Shown here piece after piece: positions 17,411-26,005 of a DNA stretch of 64,000 nucleotides (within the stretch, counting starts at the first letter, position 1; each line of letters starts with the position of its first letter). The notes beneath the pieces were generated by a model. The model had not been told where the DNA came from. It was given only the letters and a program-made list of their open reading frames with translations, and did not search any database. The stretch lies in contig NZ_JALPSC010000002.1 of NCBI RefSeq assembly GCF_023217965.1, positions 310,001 through 374,000 of the forward strand, given 5' to 3'. The position numbers and the translations under genes are program-made. This stretch comes from Prevotella sp. E13-27 (GTDB lineage: Bacteria; Bacteroidota; Bacteroidia; Bacteroidales; Bacteroidaceae).

Positions 17411-17476
17411 GCATTCTTTTGTGAAAAAACAAATCATTTGTTGGAGTTGTTGTTGAAAAAGTAGGGTGTAGTACAC

Positions 17477-17508
17477 AAAAAAGCCGCCTGACTTGCGTCA
17501 AGCGGCTT
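17477..17508 (-). terminator. Duplicated gap terminator, orphan copy
   Basis: AAGCCGC at 17481-17487 pairs with GCGGCTT at 17502-17508, and a T run follows on the minus strand. Here it follows only a gap fragment. Confidence 0.85.
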
Positions 17509-17530
17509 AGTGAATATCGCGAAAGCGGTA

Positions 17531-17583
17531 TTATTTGAGCTCTGCGAGGTACTTGATAGTACGAACCATCTGAGAAGTGTAAG
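17531..17583 (-). pseudogene. Fragment of gap (last 17 codons and stop)
   Basis: The sequence matches the 3' end of the complete gap gene at 24218-24270. Its match stops abruptly at 17583, where a different coding sequence begins. Confidence 0.9.
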
Positions 17584-17740
17584 TATTCCATTGGTGGCCT
17601 CGGCTCCAATTGATAGTAATAATGAAAATTATCAGGACTCAGAAAAAGAACAATTCGACTGGACTCCCATCATGGAGGCCATTATTAAAGTTGAAAGCGA
17701 AGGAAATCCAAACGCTGTGAGTGGCAACTCAGTAGGCGTT
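17584..17740 (+). pseudogene. 5' fragment of a lytic-transglycosylase-like gene
   Basis: Reading on the plus strand, the frame encodes an Ala/Pro/Ser-Asn stretch, then TPIMEAIIKVESEGNPNAV and SGNSVGV. This is the start of a soluble lytic transglycosylase (SLT) domain, including the catalytic Glu of the VESEGNP motif. The expected continuation (the QITP region) is missing: after 17740 the frame runs into the regulator's promoter region and stops at 17776. There is no start codon of its own, as the upstream part was replaced by the gap fragment. The identification rests on one short motif. Confidence 0.65.
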
Positions 17741-17807
17741 AGATGCCCGGAACGACAAATATACTTTTTTAGCTGACAAAAAATGATTACATTCAGAAAA
17801 AAATGCA

Positions 17808-17815
17808 TATCTTTG
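17808..17815 (+). promoter_or_regulatory. -7 element for the SusR-like regulator
   Basis: TATCTTTG; it places the start at 17833 instead of 17803. Confidence 0.75.
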
Positions 17816-17832
17816 CACGCAAAACAATAACT

Positions 17833-19368
17833 ATGAACCAGGCATTCACTAATCATAGGATATGGATCTCCCTCGTACTGCTGTTTGCAACGGTAACTGG
17901 AATGGCCTCAGACGATACATTCTGTCTGTTGGGACAGAAACAGGGATTGGCCAACGACACCGTACTGCAGATGACGCAGTTGGCCGACGGCCGTATGCTG
18001 ATAGTGACAAAACACACCATAGATATTTATAATGGTGGGCGTTTTGAACATATCAAAAGAACGGAAGAGCACTGGCAGCAGCTACCTGGATACTACGGAG
18101 CCACCAACCTGATAGTGGACAGTCTGGACCGTCTATGGGTGAAATACTGGCAACGAGTGGCCTGTTACGACTTGAAACAACGGAAACACATCAAGTCAGG
18201 AATACCTCATGGGGCCGATGACTTTTTCTATGATTCAACTGGAAGGCTATGGACACTAAAAGAAAGAATACTATACTGCGGAAAACATCGCCTCGAACTG
18301 CCCAAGGACAAGAGTATAGTCCAGAACATTGATGTGTGGAAAGACCGTCTCTATGCCTTCTTCAACAACGGACAAGTGATCGTGTACGGTTTGAAAGAGG
18401 ACAAACAATTGATGCAGGTAGCAGCCTATGATGGCAACTACATTTCTCAATATGCAAACACATCGACAGTACAGCATTCAAAAGACCGTTTCTATCAGGT
18501 TAGAACAGGAGGAAAAGGAAAATCCATCTTCCTTTGTTTCGACCCTGCCGGCAACCAGTGGAAGACGCTGCTGAAAACTGATTTCTACCTGCACACACTC
18601 ATCGTAACTCCTAACGACATGGCCTATATTTCTACCGCCGAGGGATATCTGCGAATGAATCTAAACACCAATGAGTGGGAATTGATCACAACCCTGACGC
18701 TGCCCGACGGCTCGACCATTTCAACAGGAGCGAACACCATCTACCAGGACCGCGAAGGCGGAATATGGCTGGGCACGTATCACGACGGTCTGCTATACAG
18801 TTCGCCTCAGAGCGGCATGTTCGACAATCCGACCGACGATGAAAAGGCCCCATTCGCCCAACCTGATACTGAGACAGAACAACCCTGGTGGAACTCTATA
18901 TGGACAAAGACAGGCCTACTCCTCATTGTGATTGGTATAGGATTGATGACGATAGTGATCAGAACCAGACGCAAACAGGTTCGGATTCCAACGAGCGAAG
19001 ATTCCGCCGGGCAGACCATTGAGCATCATGCCGACAATGAACCTTCACCACAAGAGAACGAATTTATTGAAAGGGCTACGCTATTGGTGGAACAACATCT
19101 GTCAAAGCCAAACTATGGAGTGGAACAACTGGCTGCCGACCTTTGCATGGAGCGTACAGGATTGTACAGGAAACTGACGGTACTCACCCAGCAATCGCCA
19201 GTATCATTCATTCGCAACATACGCCTAAAACACGCAGCCGACATGATTCTAACTGGCGACAGAAGTATCACTGAGATTGCCGAGCAAACGGGATTCGGTT
19301 CGACCAGCTATTTCAGCAAATGTTTCCAAAAAGAATACGGATGCAAACCATCTGACTACAAAGGATAA
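17833..19368 (+). CDS. SusR-like membrane regulator: periplasmic propeller sensor with AraC DNA-binding domain
   Basis: A 511-residue protein. A signal-anchor helix at the N-terminus is followed by about 330 residues of beta-propeller type repeats (LGQKQGLANDTVLQM, DREGGIWLGTYHDGL). Then comes one membrane helix (TGLLLIVIGIGLMTIVI) and a cytoplasmic C-terminal AraC-type domain (VEQLAADLCMERTGLYRKL, ITEIAEQTGFGSTSYFSKCF). There is no histidine kinase or receiver domain, as in SusR of the starch system. It would sense a sugar outside the membrane and directly activate the GH31 gene 138 bases downstream. Lies in the block inserted between gap and miaA copies. Confidence 0.88.
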   Translation: MNQAFTNHRIWISLVLLFATVTGMASDDTFCLLGQKQGLANDTVLQMTQLADGRMLIVTKHTIDIYNGGRFEHIKRTEEHWQQLPGYYGATNLIVDSLDRLWVKYWQRVACYDLKQRKHIKSGIPHGADDFFYDSTGRLWTLKERILYCGKHRLELPKDKSIVQNIDVWKDRLYAFFNNGQVIVYGLKEDKQLMQVAAYDGNYISQYANTSTVQHSKDRFYQVRTGGKGKSIFLCFDPAGNQWKTLLKTDFYLHTLIVTPNDMAYISTAEGYLRMNLNTNEWELITTLTLPDGSTISTGANTIYQDREGGIWLGTYHDGLLYSSPQSGMFDNPTDDEKAPFAQPDTETEQPWWNSIWTKTGLLLIVIGIGLMTIVIRTRRKQVRIPTSEDSAGQTIEHHADNEPSPQENEFIERATLLVEQHLSKPNYGVEQLAADLCMERTGLYRKLTVLTQQSPVSFIRNIRLKHAADMILTGDRSITEIAEQTGFGSTSYFSKCFQKEYGCKPSDYKG

Positions 19369-19460
19369 CTTTTGTTGAACAGGCTTATAATAGGCGTTGA
19401 ATTCATCATTTCTACTATCTGAATCAACATTTGTGTTGCGATGGAACGGGGAATTTCGGC

Positions 19461-19468
19461 TAATTTTG
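19461..19468 (+). promoter_or_regulatory. -7 element for the GH31 gene
   Basis: TAATTTTG, lying just downstream of the longest-frame start (19441); it supports the ATG at 19507. Confidence 0.75.
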
Positions 19469-19506
19469 CAGTCGGAATGTTTAACCAACCGATAACAACA
19501 CCATCA

Positions 19507-22500
19507 ATGAAAACAACTATTTTTCTTAAAACATGCCTGTTGACCTTCACCATGTGGGCCGGCAGCACCGTGATGGCTCAAACTCATTATGAGTTCCATC
19601 CAAACGAGTACACCTCAACCGACAACAATCGAGCTCCTCAGTCTGTGTTCAGTTACACGGATGAGACTTTCACCGTGAATGCCAGCGGTCAGAACAACGT
19701 GGCTTTCAAAATGGGCGGCGAGTGTGACAACAAGTATTTCATCACCAGCGATGACAAATGGTTCACCGTGGTGGGTTCAGGACTCAAAACAGGAACTGCC
19801 GACAGCTACGTGTGGTGGATCAACGGATGGAATTGCGGATCGCAGGTACCAGCCGACTTCGTGGTCAGCGACAATGGCAAGCAGATATTCATTTGGAACA
19901 TTCGCGGCCAGGAACCGCTCTTTGCGGGGTTCAACACTGGAGCCGAACAGATGGTCCTGAAGAGTGAGGGAACCGGATTCATACTGGCTATGGGACTGAC
20001 AGCCACCGGCAATAGCGGAACCATCAGCGATGTGGGTTACTACAGCGATGTGGCCATCGCTACTAAATACCCTGCCGTGAAGACCACATTGGGACTGACC
20101 GACGAGGCATTAGTGGGCAAAGCTGTGGCAGAACTTAACGCCCTTATCAAAGAAGCAGAAGAGGCGCTCACCCATCGCATAGCCACAGAGACCGTACAGA
20201 ACGACCTGAAAACAGCTATTACTCATGCAAAGTCGGTTGCCGAGACGCTGACCATCAACAACTTGGGCGATGCCGCTACTGAGATGAAAGCCTTGCAACA
20301 GGCACTCGACAACTATATACGCGCTACGCGTGCGTTCTCTTATGTAAAGAACGGGGATGGCATCACAGCCCTGCTCGACAATCAATCAGTGCGCATTTGC
20401 TTCGTGAACGATTCTGTGGTACGTGTCAGCAAGTGGCTCGACAATGTAGTAGTTCCCCAGAGTCTGGTTGTAAAAGCCGATAACGACGCTAATGTGCAGT
20501 TGGATATTAAAGAGCAAGACGGTAAGGTTGTAGTAAACAGTCTGAAAGCCCGTGTAGAGTACAATCTGCGTGAGGGACAGGTATGCATCTATCGTACGAA
20601 CGGCCAGCAACTGCTGACTGAGACTGCTACCATTATCAAGCCAACAAAGGATGGACCGAACGACAGTTTCGAACTGGTACAGACGTTCCGTCTGGCCGAT
20701 GACGAACAGATATACGGACTGGGCCAAATTCAGAACGGACAACTGAATATGCGCGGCACCCAACTTTCCATGATTCAGGACAACCGTAGTATTTACATCC
20801 CCTATTTTTACTCATCACGCCGCTACGGTTTCTACTGGGACAATTACTCACCAACACAATTTTCAGATAATCAGGAAGCGACCATGCTGAAATCAACTGG
20901 TGATGCCATTGACTACTATGTACTGGTGGGCAATGGATCGGCAGAGGTGCTCCGCTCACTGCGCCACCTCACAGGCGAAACTCAGTTGCCTCCACTGTGG
21001 AACTTCGGTCTTTATCAGAGCAAACAGCGCTATATGAGTGCTCAGGAGGTAATCAACGTGGTAAAGCGCTATCGCGAAGAACAGGTACCACTGGACTGTG
21101 TGGTACAGGACTGGCAGTACTGGGGCGGCGACAACATGTGGAACGCCATGGAGTTTCTGAATCCCAACTACAGCGAATACCAGCGTATGATAGATGAGGT
21201 GCACCAGATGAATGCCAAACTGATGATCAGTGTATGGGCCAACTTCGGTCCTGACACCAAACAGTATAAGGAATTCGGAGATGCTGGCCGACTGATTCCT
21301 ATTCAGAGCTATCCTACAGGACAGGCCACAAGACCCTATGACGTGTATAGCAAGAACACGCGTGACCGTTTTTGGAATTATCTGTACAACGGACTGATGA
21401 ACAAAGACATCGATGCCTTGTGGCTTGATTCGTCAGAGCCCGACGACTTCAGTAATAAGACCACCGACTACGACTATGTGACTGATTTGGACGGACGCAC
21501 ATTCCGCTCGCTTCGCAATGCTTTCCCCTTGGCTCATGTAGAGGGCGTGTACGATCATCATTTGAATCAGACTGAACTCAGCAACAAGCGTGTAAGCATC
21601 CTTACCCGTTCAGCCTTCCTCGGCATGCAACGTACTGGTGCATTTATTTGGAGTGCCGACATCACATCAAGTTGGGAAACACTGGCCCGACAGATTCCTG
21701 CCGCTTGCAATCTATCAGTATCAGGTCTGCCCTATTGGAACAGTGATACAGGTGCTTTCTTCATTGGCGGCTATAACGGCGGTGTGAACAATGCCGCATG
21801 GCGTCACCTCTACACCCGATGGACACAGTTCTCAGCCTTCTGCCCGATGATGCGTTTCCACGGCGACCAGACTCCACGCGAGATATGGCAGTTTGGTGCA
21901 AAGGACGATGCACAAGGGGACTACAACAATATTCTGCGCTACATCCGTCTGCGCTACCGTCTGCTTCCTTATCTCTACAGCACCGCCCATCAGGTGGTGA
22001 ACAACGGCGAGACATTTATGATGTCAATGCCTGTAGCTTTTGAGGACGATGCCCAATGCTGTGACGTAAAAGATCAGTACATGTTAGGACATGCCTTCCT
22101 TGTGGCACCGGTGGTTACTGAGCAATCAGCCAGTCGCAACGTTTACCTGCCAACAGAGGATTCGGTGTGGTACGACTTCTGGACAGGTGAGGCTAACAAA
22201 GGCGGTCAGAACATCAAGCGAATGACTCCTGCCGACATCATGCCCCTTTACATCCCTGCCGGAACTATCCTACCTTGGGGACCTGAGGTACAATACAGTT
22301 CAGAGAAGCAGTGGGACAATCTGGAAATTCGCGTATATCCTGGTGCCAATGGTTCGTTCACTCTCTATGAAGACGCACTTGACGGATATGGCTATAAACA
22401 GGGTGAATACACAGAAATTCCCTTTACCTGGGACGAGAAGTCGCAGACACTTACCATTGGCGAACGCAAGGGCGCGTTCCCCGGTATGCTGCAACAGCGT

Positions 22501-23301
22501 ATATTCCGTATAGTACGTGTATGCACGGAAAAGGGATTCGGTGACGGTGAATCCACTGCATTTGACGCTACCATCAACTATGACGGCACTCAACAGAAAG
22601 TACAGCTGAAGGGTAGAATCAAAACCACAGCAATGATTGATGTGACCAACCAGTATATTACCAACCCCAGTTTTGAAGCAGATTGTCGCACTCTTACCCA
22701 ACAGGCGCCAACCGGTTGGACAGTGAATAGCAATACCGCATGGTGGGGTGTGAACCAAGGCGGTGGAAACGGTGATCCTGCCGCTACCGACGGACAGTTC
22801 ATCTTTGGTGTATGGGATGGTTCCACAACACTAAAGCCAGTAATCAGCCAAACGATAAGTTCTCTCCCAGAGGGAACTTATCGGTTAACGGTTGACATGC
22901 AAGCCAGTAATCGCAGCACTACAACCCTGCGACTGGGCAAGCAATGTCTCTTTGCTGGTGAGAAAGAGGTGTTGTTCCGCGACCAATTACCCACTGCCGG
23001 TGTGAGCGACACCTACCCTATGCAGCCACTGGTACTGGATTTCGAGATACTGGAGCCCCAAAGCCTCAACATCGGTGTGAGCACCTGCGATGCGCCCACA
23101 GAGACATGGTTTAAAATAGACAACTTCCGCCTATACAAACGTGCAGAGGAGGAAGCCACTACAACCAGCATACGCGAGTATTCTTCTAAACCCCACATGA
23201 GTCAGAATACTATTTACGACATGACGGGCAGAAAACTCTCCGCACATGCAGCACGTCCAGGATTATACATCATAGACGGACGAAAAGAAGTTTTGAAATA
23301 A
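19507..23301 (+). CDS. Secreted GH31 alpha-glycosidase
   Basis: A 1264-residue exported enzyme with a signal peptide ending near TVMAQ. An N-terminal region of about 280 residues of unclear fold is followed by the GH31 N-terminal sandwich (DDEQIYGLGQ) and the catalytic barrel. The barrel has a nucleophile Asp in LWLDSSEPDD (about residue 641) and an acid/base Asp in WSADITSSWE (about 718). A C-terminal sandwich and a carbohydrate-binding-like module follow (ITNPSFEAD, residues about 1050-1200). The end, IYDMTGRKLSAHAARPGLYI plus a Gly-Arg-Lys tail, matches the short C-terminal tail seen in other secreted proteins here. Substrate is probably an alpha-glucoside or alpha-xyloside. It is paired with a SusR-like regulator, which favours glucan. 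Confidence 0.9.
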   Translation: MKTTIFLKTCLLTFTMWAGSTVMAQTHYEFHPNEYTSTDNNRAPQSVFSYTDETFTVNASGQNNVAFKMGGECDNKYFITSDDKWFTVVGSGLKTGTADSYVWWINGWNCGSQVPADFVVSDNGKQIFIWNIRGQEPLFAGFNTGAEQMVLKSEGTGFILAMGLTATGNSGTISDVGYYSDVAIATKYPAVKTTLGLTDEALVGKAVAELNALIKEAEEALTHRIATETVQNDLKTAITHAKSVAETLTINNLGDAATEMKALQQALDNYIRATRAFSYVKNGDGITALLDNQSVRICFVNDSVVRVSKWLDNVVVPQSLVVKADNDANVQLDIKEQDGKVVVNSLKARVEYNLREGQVCIYRTNGQQLLTETATIIKPTKDGPNDSFELVQTFRLADDEQIYGLGQIQNGQLNMRGTQLSMIQDNRSIYIPYFYSSRRYGFYWDNYSPTQFSDNQEATMLKSTGDAIDYYVLVGNGSAEVLRSLRHLTGETQLPPLWNFGLYQSKQRYMSAQEVINVVKRYREEQVPLDCVVQDWQYWGGDNMWNAMEFLNPNYSEYQRMIDEVHQMNAKLMISVWANFGPDTKQYKEFGDAGRLIPIQSYPTGQATRPYDVYSKNTRDRFWNYLYNGLMNKDIDALWLDSSEPDDFSNKTTDYDYVTDLDGRTFRSLRNAFPLAHVEGVYDHHLNQTELSNKRVSILTRSAFLGMQRTGAFIWSADITSSWETLARQIPAACNLSVSGLPYWNSDTGAFFIGGYNGGVNNAAWRHLYTRWTQFSAFCPMMRFHGDQTPREIWQFGAKDDAQGDYNNILRYIRLRYRLLPYLYSTAHQVVNNGETFMMSMPVAFEDDAQCCDVKDQYMLGHAFLVAPVVTEQSASRNVYLPTEDSVWYDFWTGEANKGGQNIKRMTPADIMPLYIPAGTILPWGPEVQYSSEKQWDNLEIRVYPGANGSFTLYEDALDGYGYKQGEYTEIPFTWDEKSQTLTIGERKGAFPGMLQQRIFRIVRVCTEKGFGDGESTAFDATINYDGTQQKVQLKGRIKTTAMIDVTNQYITNPSFEADCRTLTQQAPTGWTVNSNTAWWGVNQGGGNGDPAATDGQFIFGVWDGSTTLKPVISQTISSLPEGTYRLTVDMQASNRSTTTLRLGKQCLFAGEKEVLFRDQLPTAGVSDTYPMQPLVLDFEILEPQSLNIGVSTCDAPTETWFKIDNFRLYKRAEEEATTTSIREYSSKPHMSQNTIYDMTGRKLSAHAARPGLYIIDGRKEVLK

Positions 23302-23331
23302 ACTAAACAATTACCATATTCCCTATCACTT

Positions 23332-23826
23332 CTACAAAGGAAGTGACATAACGAAACGGGCACCAGTCTGATAAGTGGTATCCAAGACAATTTCACCGCC
23401 AATGCGACGAACGGAATTGCGAGCCACAGTAAGACCGATGCCCGTTCCATCGTAATAATTGTTCAGTTGGACGAACTCATCAAAAATGTGTTCAGCTTCT
23501 TGTGAAGGAACGCCAATACCAGTATCTTCAACAATAAATTGAACAACAGAGGCCTGGTGGCTCAACTCTATACGAAGCTCAACAGTTCCTGATGCCTTGG
23601 CATGTGGCTTTCCAAGGAATTTCTGAGCGTTGTTAAGCAACATGGTTAAAGAGCGAACAGCTGAACGAGAATGGGTAAGAATCACCTGTTCGTCAACTTC
23701 AGGATTTTCGGGAAAGCTAAACTTTACAGACGGATTGTTAAGTGTCTCGGAATCGATAATTGCCTGTTCGCCAATTCGGCGTGCAGAGACTTTATCGGTT
23801 CGTTCGACAACAGAACGGCTGGAGAT
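23332..23826 (-). pseudogene. C-terminal fragment of a histidine kinase
   Basis: The minus strand encodes about 160 residues of a sensor kinase ATPase domain: N box MLLNNAQKF, G1 box VEDTGIGVP, F box IFDEFVQL and G2 box GTGIGLTVAR. The frame is open back to about 23826, where it meets the duplicated miaA 5' end in another frame and then an in-frame stop. The sensor, membrane and phospho-acceptor parts are missing. It faces the GH31 gene tail to tail, with 30 bases between stops. Confidence 0.9.
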
Positions 23827-23915
23827 ATCTCTCCATCAACCTCTCGTGCTAATGCAGTAGCCAACGGAGTCTTTCCACTTGCTGTAGGACCAAGTATGGT
23901 TATAAGTTTGTTCAT
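23827..23915 (-). pseudogene. 5' fragment of miaA (first 30 codons)
   Basis: Start codon and P-loop (GPTASGKT) are kept, and the frame then runs on into kinase-derived sequence to a stop at 23724, giving a 63-residue chimera. It still has the miaA leader and -7 element and may be transcribed. Confidence 0.9.
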
Positions 23916-24163
23916 ATCTTATAGCCATTAGTAATACATCGTTGAGAGATGTTTAACTTCTCTTCGAGCAAAGTTTAACTTCTCTTCGAGCAAAGTTTAA
24001 CTTCTCTCAGAGCGTTCTTATTAAATGCTTTGAGTGTTCTTATTAAACGCTTCGAGCGTTCTTATTAAACGCTCTGAGTGTTTTGATTGCAAAGATAGCA
24101 TTCTTTTGTGAAAAAACAAATCATTTGTTGGAGTTGTTGTTGAAAAAGTAGGGCGTAGTACAC

Positions 24164-24195
24164 AAAAAAGCCGCCTGACTTGCGTCAAGCGGCTT
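24164..24195 (-). terminator. Terminator of gap
   Basis: AAGCCGC / GCGGCTT stem followed by a T run on the minus strand, 23 bases past the gap stop. Confidence 0.88.
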
Positions 24196-24217
24196 AGTGA
24201 ATATCGCGAAAGCGGTA

Positions 24218-25243
24218 TTATTTGAGCTCTGCGAGGTACTTGATAGTACGAACCATCTGAGAAGTGTAAGAGTTCTCATTGTCGTACCAAGCAACAACCT
24301 GTACGAGAGAGTTGCCATCGCCGATCTTGCTTACCATTGTCTGGTTAGCGTCGAACAGAGAACCGAACTTCATACCGATGATGTCGCTAGAAACGAGCTT
24401 CTCCTCAGTGTAACCGAAGCTCTCGTTGGTAGCAGCCTTCATGGCAGCGTTGATACCCTCAACAGTTACCTCACCCTTAACAACAGCGTGCAGGATAGTG
24501 GTAGAACCTGTAGGAGTTGGAACGCGCTGAGCAGCACCGATCAGCTTACCATTCAGCTCTGGGATAACGAGACCGATAGCCTTAGCAGCACCAGTTGAGT
24601 TAGGAACGATGTTCTGAGCACCAGCACGAGCGCGCTGAACATCACCCTTGCGCTGAGGACCGTCGAGAATCATCTGGTCGCCAGTGTAAGCGTGAACGGT
24701 GGTCATGATACCGCTCTGGATAGGAGCGAAATCGTTCAGAGCCTTGGTCATAGGAGCAAGGCAGTTTGTTGTACAAGAAGCAGCTGAGATAACAGTGTCA
24801 GCAGGAGTCAGAGTCTTGTGGTTAACGTTGTAAACGATGGTGGGCAGATCGTTGCCAGCAGGAGCAGAGATAACAACCTTCTTTGCACCAGCTGTCAGGT
24901 GAGCAGAAGCCTTCTCCTTAGAAGTATAGAAACCTGTGCACTCCAGAACAACGTCTACGTCCAGCTTGCCCCAAGGCAGCTCAGCAGCGTTAGGAATAGC
25001 GTAGATAGTGATCTTCTTGCCATCAACTACGATGTAGTCCTCACCAGCCTCTACAGTGTGCTTGTTCTCACCGAACTTGCCACAGAAACCACCCTGAGCG
25101 GTGTCATACTTCAGCAGATGAGCCAGCATCTTTGGGCTGGTCAAGTCGTTGATTGCTACTACTTCATAACCTTCAGCCTCGAACATCTGACGGAATGCGA
25201 GGCGACCAATACGGCCGAAACCGTTAATTGCAACTTTTGTCAT
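24218..25243 (-). CDS. gap: Glyceraldehyde-3-phosphate dehydrogenase, type I
   Basis: A 341-residue glycolytic enzyme converting glyceraldehyde-3-phosphate, NAD+ and phosphate to 1,3-bisphosphoglycerate. It has GFGRIGR (dinucleotide loop, residues 8-14), catalytic Cys in [19 protein letters not shown], the S-loop region [12 protein letters not shown] and [12 protein letters not shown] at the end. Codon use is strongly biased, as expected for a highly expressed gene. It is transcribed from a -7 element at 25347-25354 with a leader of about 95 bases. Its last 17 codons are duplicated at 17531-17583. Confidence 0.98.
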   Translation of the reverse strand: MTKVAINGFGRIGRLAFRQMFEAEGYEVVAINDLTSPKMLAHLLKYDTAQGGFCGKFGENKHTVEAGEDYIVVDGKKITIYAIPNAAELPWGKLDVDVVLECTGFYTSKEKASAHLTAGAKKVVISAPAGNDLPTIVYNVNHKTLTPADTVISAASCTTNCLAPMTKALNDFAPIQSGIMTTVHAYTGDQMILDGPQRKGDVQRARAGAQNIVPNSTGAAKAIGLVIPELNGKLIGAAQRVPTPTGSTTILHAVVKGEVTVEGINAAMKAATNESFGYTEEKLVSSDIIGMKFGSLFDANQTMVSKIGDGNSLVQVVAWYDNENSYTSQMVRTIKYLAELK

Positions 25244-25346
25244 TTTGCTTTTCTTTTAATTAAAAGGGTTATTGTAATAAAAACTATTTACCTATCTCTT
25301 TACCTCTTTATTGAGTATCAAGCGGAATTTTCTCTTATTGCGACTG

Positions 25347-25354
25347 CAAAAGTA
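25347..25354 (-). promoter_or_regulatory. -7 element for gap
   Basis: TACTTTTG on the minus strand. Confidence 0.7.
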
Positions 25355-25449
25355 CTAAAAAATTATGTTATTCTGCCTAAATTGCAGTATTAATAAAAAT
25401 AAAAAATCACTTTTTTCTGCTTTTTTGTGTCTCGTATTGAAAAAATGAC

Positions 25450-25457
25450 TATATTTG
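25450..25457 (+). promoter_or_regulatory. -7 element for mscL
   Basis: TATATTTG, 44 bases before the mscL start. Confidence 0.7.
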
Positions 25458-25501
25458 CGCACTGAACCTAACAAAATAAACCTTTTAAATAATTATTAAC
25501 T

Positions 25502-25927
25502 ATGGGATTTGTAAAAGAATTTAAGGAATTTGCCATGCGTGGCAACGTTATGGACATGGCTGTCGGTGTTATCATTGGCGGTGCATTCGGCAAGATTGTG
25601 AGTTCATTGGTAAATGATGTTATCATGCCTCCTATCGGATGGCTCATTGGTGGTGTTGACTTCACAGACCTAAGCGTGAAGCTGCCTGTTAATCCGCTCA
25701 CACCTGATAAGGATCCTGTTACCATTAACTACGGACAGTTCCTGCAGACCACGCTTGACTTCATCATCGTGGCTTTCTGTATTTTCCTGCTCATCAAGGG
25801 TGTTAACAAGCTGACGAACCTTAAGAAGAAGGAGGAAGAGGCTGCTGCTCCTGCTCCAGAGGAGCCAAAGGGACCCACTCAGGAGGAATTGCTCACTGAG
25901 ATTCGCGACCTGCTGAAGCAGAAGTAA
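25502..25927 (+). CDS. mscL: Large-conductance mechanosensitive channel
   Basis: A 141-residue inner-membrane channel that opens under high membrane tension to release solutes in osmotic downshock. The N-terminal helix ([21 protein letters not shown]) leads into the first membrane helix with the pore-lining Gly-rich [15 protein letters not shown]. The second helix is [19 protein letters not shown], followed by a charged cytoplasmic helix bundle ([11 protein letters not shown]). The segment between is normal for the family. It is monocistronic, between its own promoter and a terminator. Confidence 0.97.
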   Translation: MGFVKEFKEFAMRGNVMDMAVGVIIGGAFGKIVSSLVNDVIMPPIGWLIGGVDFTDLSVKLPVNPLTPDKDPVTINYGQFLQTTLDFIIVAFCIFLLIKGVNKLTNLKKKEEEAAAPAPEEPKGPTQEELLTEIRDLLKQK

Positions 25928-25940
25928 TCCAAGTTACATA

Positions 25941-25991
25941 ATGCCACCTTGCTCATACCTTATTATATATAGGAGGGCAGGGTGGCATTTA
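25941..25991 (+). terminator. Terminator of mscL
   Basis: A 12-bp stem (25941-25952 with 25977-25988, one wobble) followed by TTTAAT. Its right arm overlaps a GTG that would extend the next frame, so that start is unlikely. Confidence 0.75.
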
Positions 25992-26005
25992 ATACAATAA
26001 AGCTT

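Larger units (their letters stand above)
17140..17583. repeat. Direct repeat, copy A: miaA 5' end, intergenic region and gap 3' end
   Basis: This 444-bp stretch matches 23827-24270 without gaps (constant offset of 6687) and, by eye, with about a dozen mismatches. It runs from codon 30 of miaA through the leader repeats and the gap terminator into the last 17 codons of gap. At copy A miaA is intact and gap is cut off; at copy B the reverse. See findings. Confidence 0.95.
23827..24270. repeat. Direct repeat, copy B: miaA 5' end, intergenic region and gap 3' end
   Basis: The partner of 17140-17583. Most differences are single transitions, spread along the length (for example GAGTAAAG versus GAGCAAAG twice in the leader repeats). 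Confidence 0.95.

Noticed and set aside
17510..17776. 88-codon plus-strand frame as a complete gene
   Set aside because: Its first part is antisense to the duplicated gap end and only the middle part is real coding sequence, a truncated transglycosylase; the end is non-homologous.
17140..24270. The duplication as a simple recent tandem duplication
   Set aside because: About a dozen scattered mismatches and four different broken genes at the borders need a donor sequence or several events; assembly error remains possible and is stated as the refuting case.
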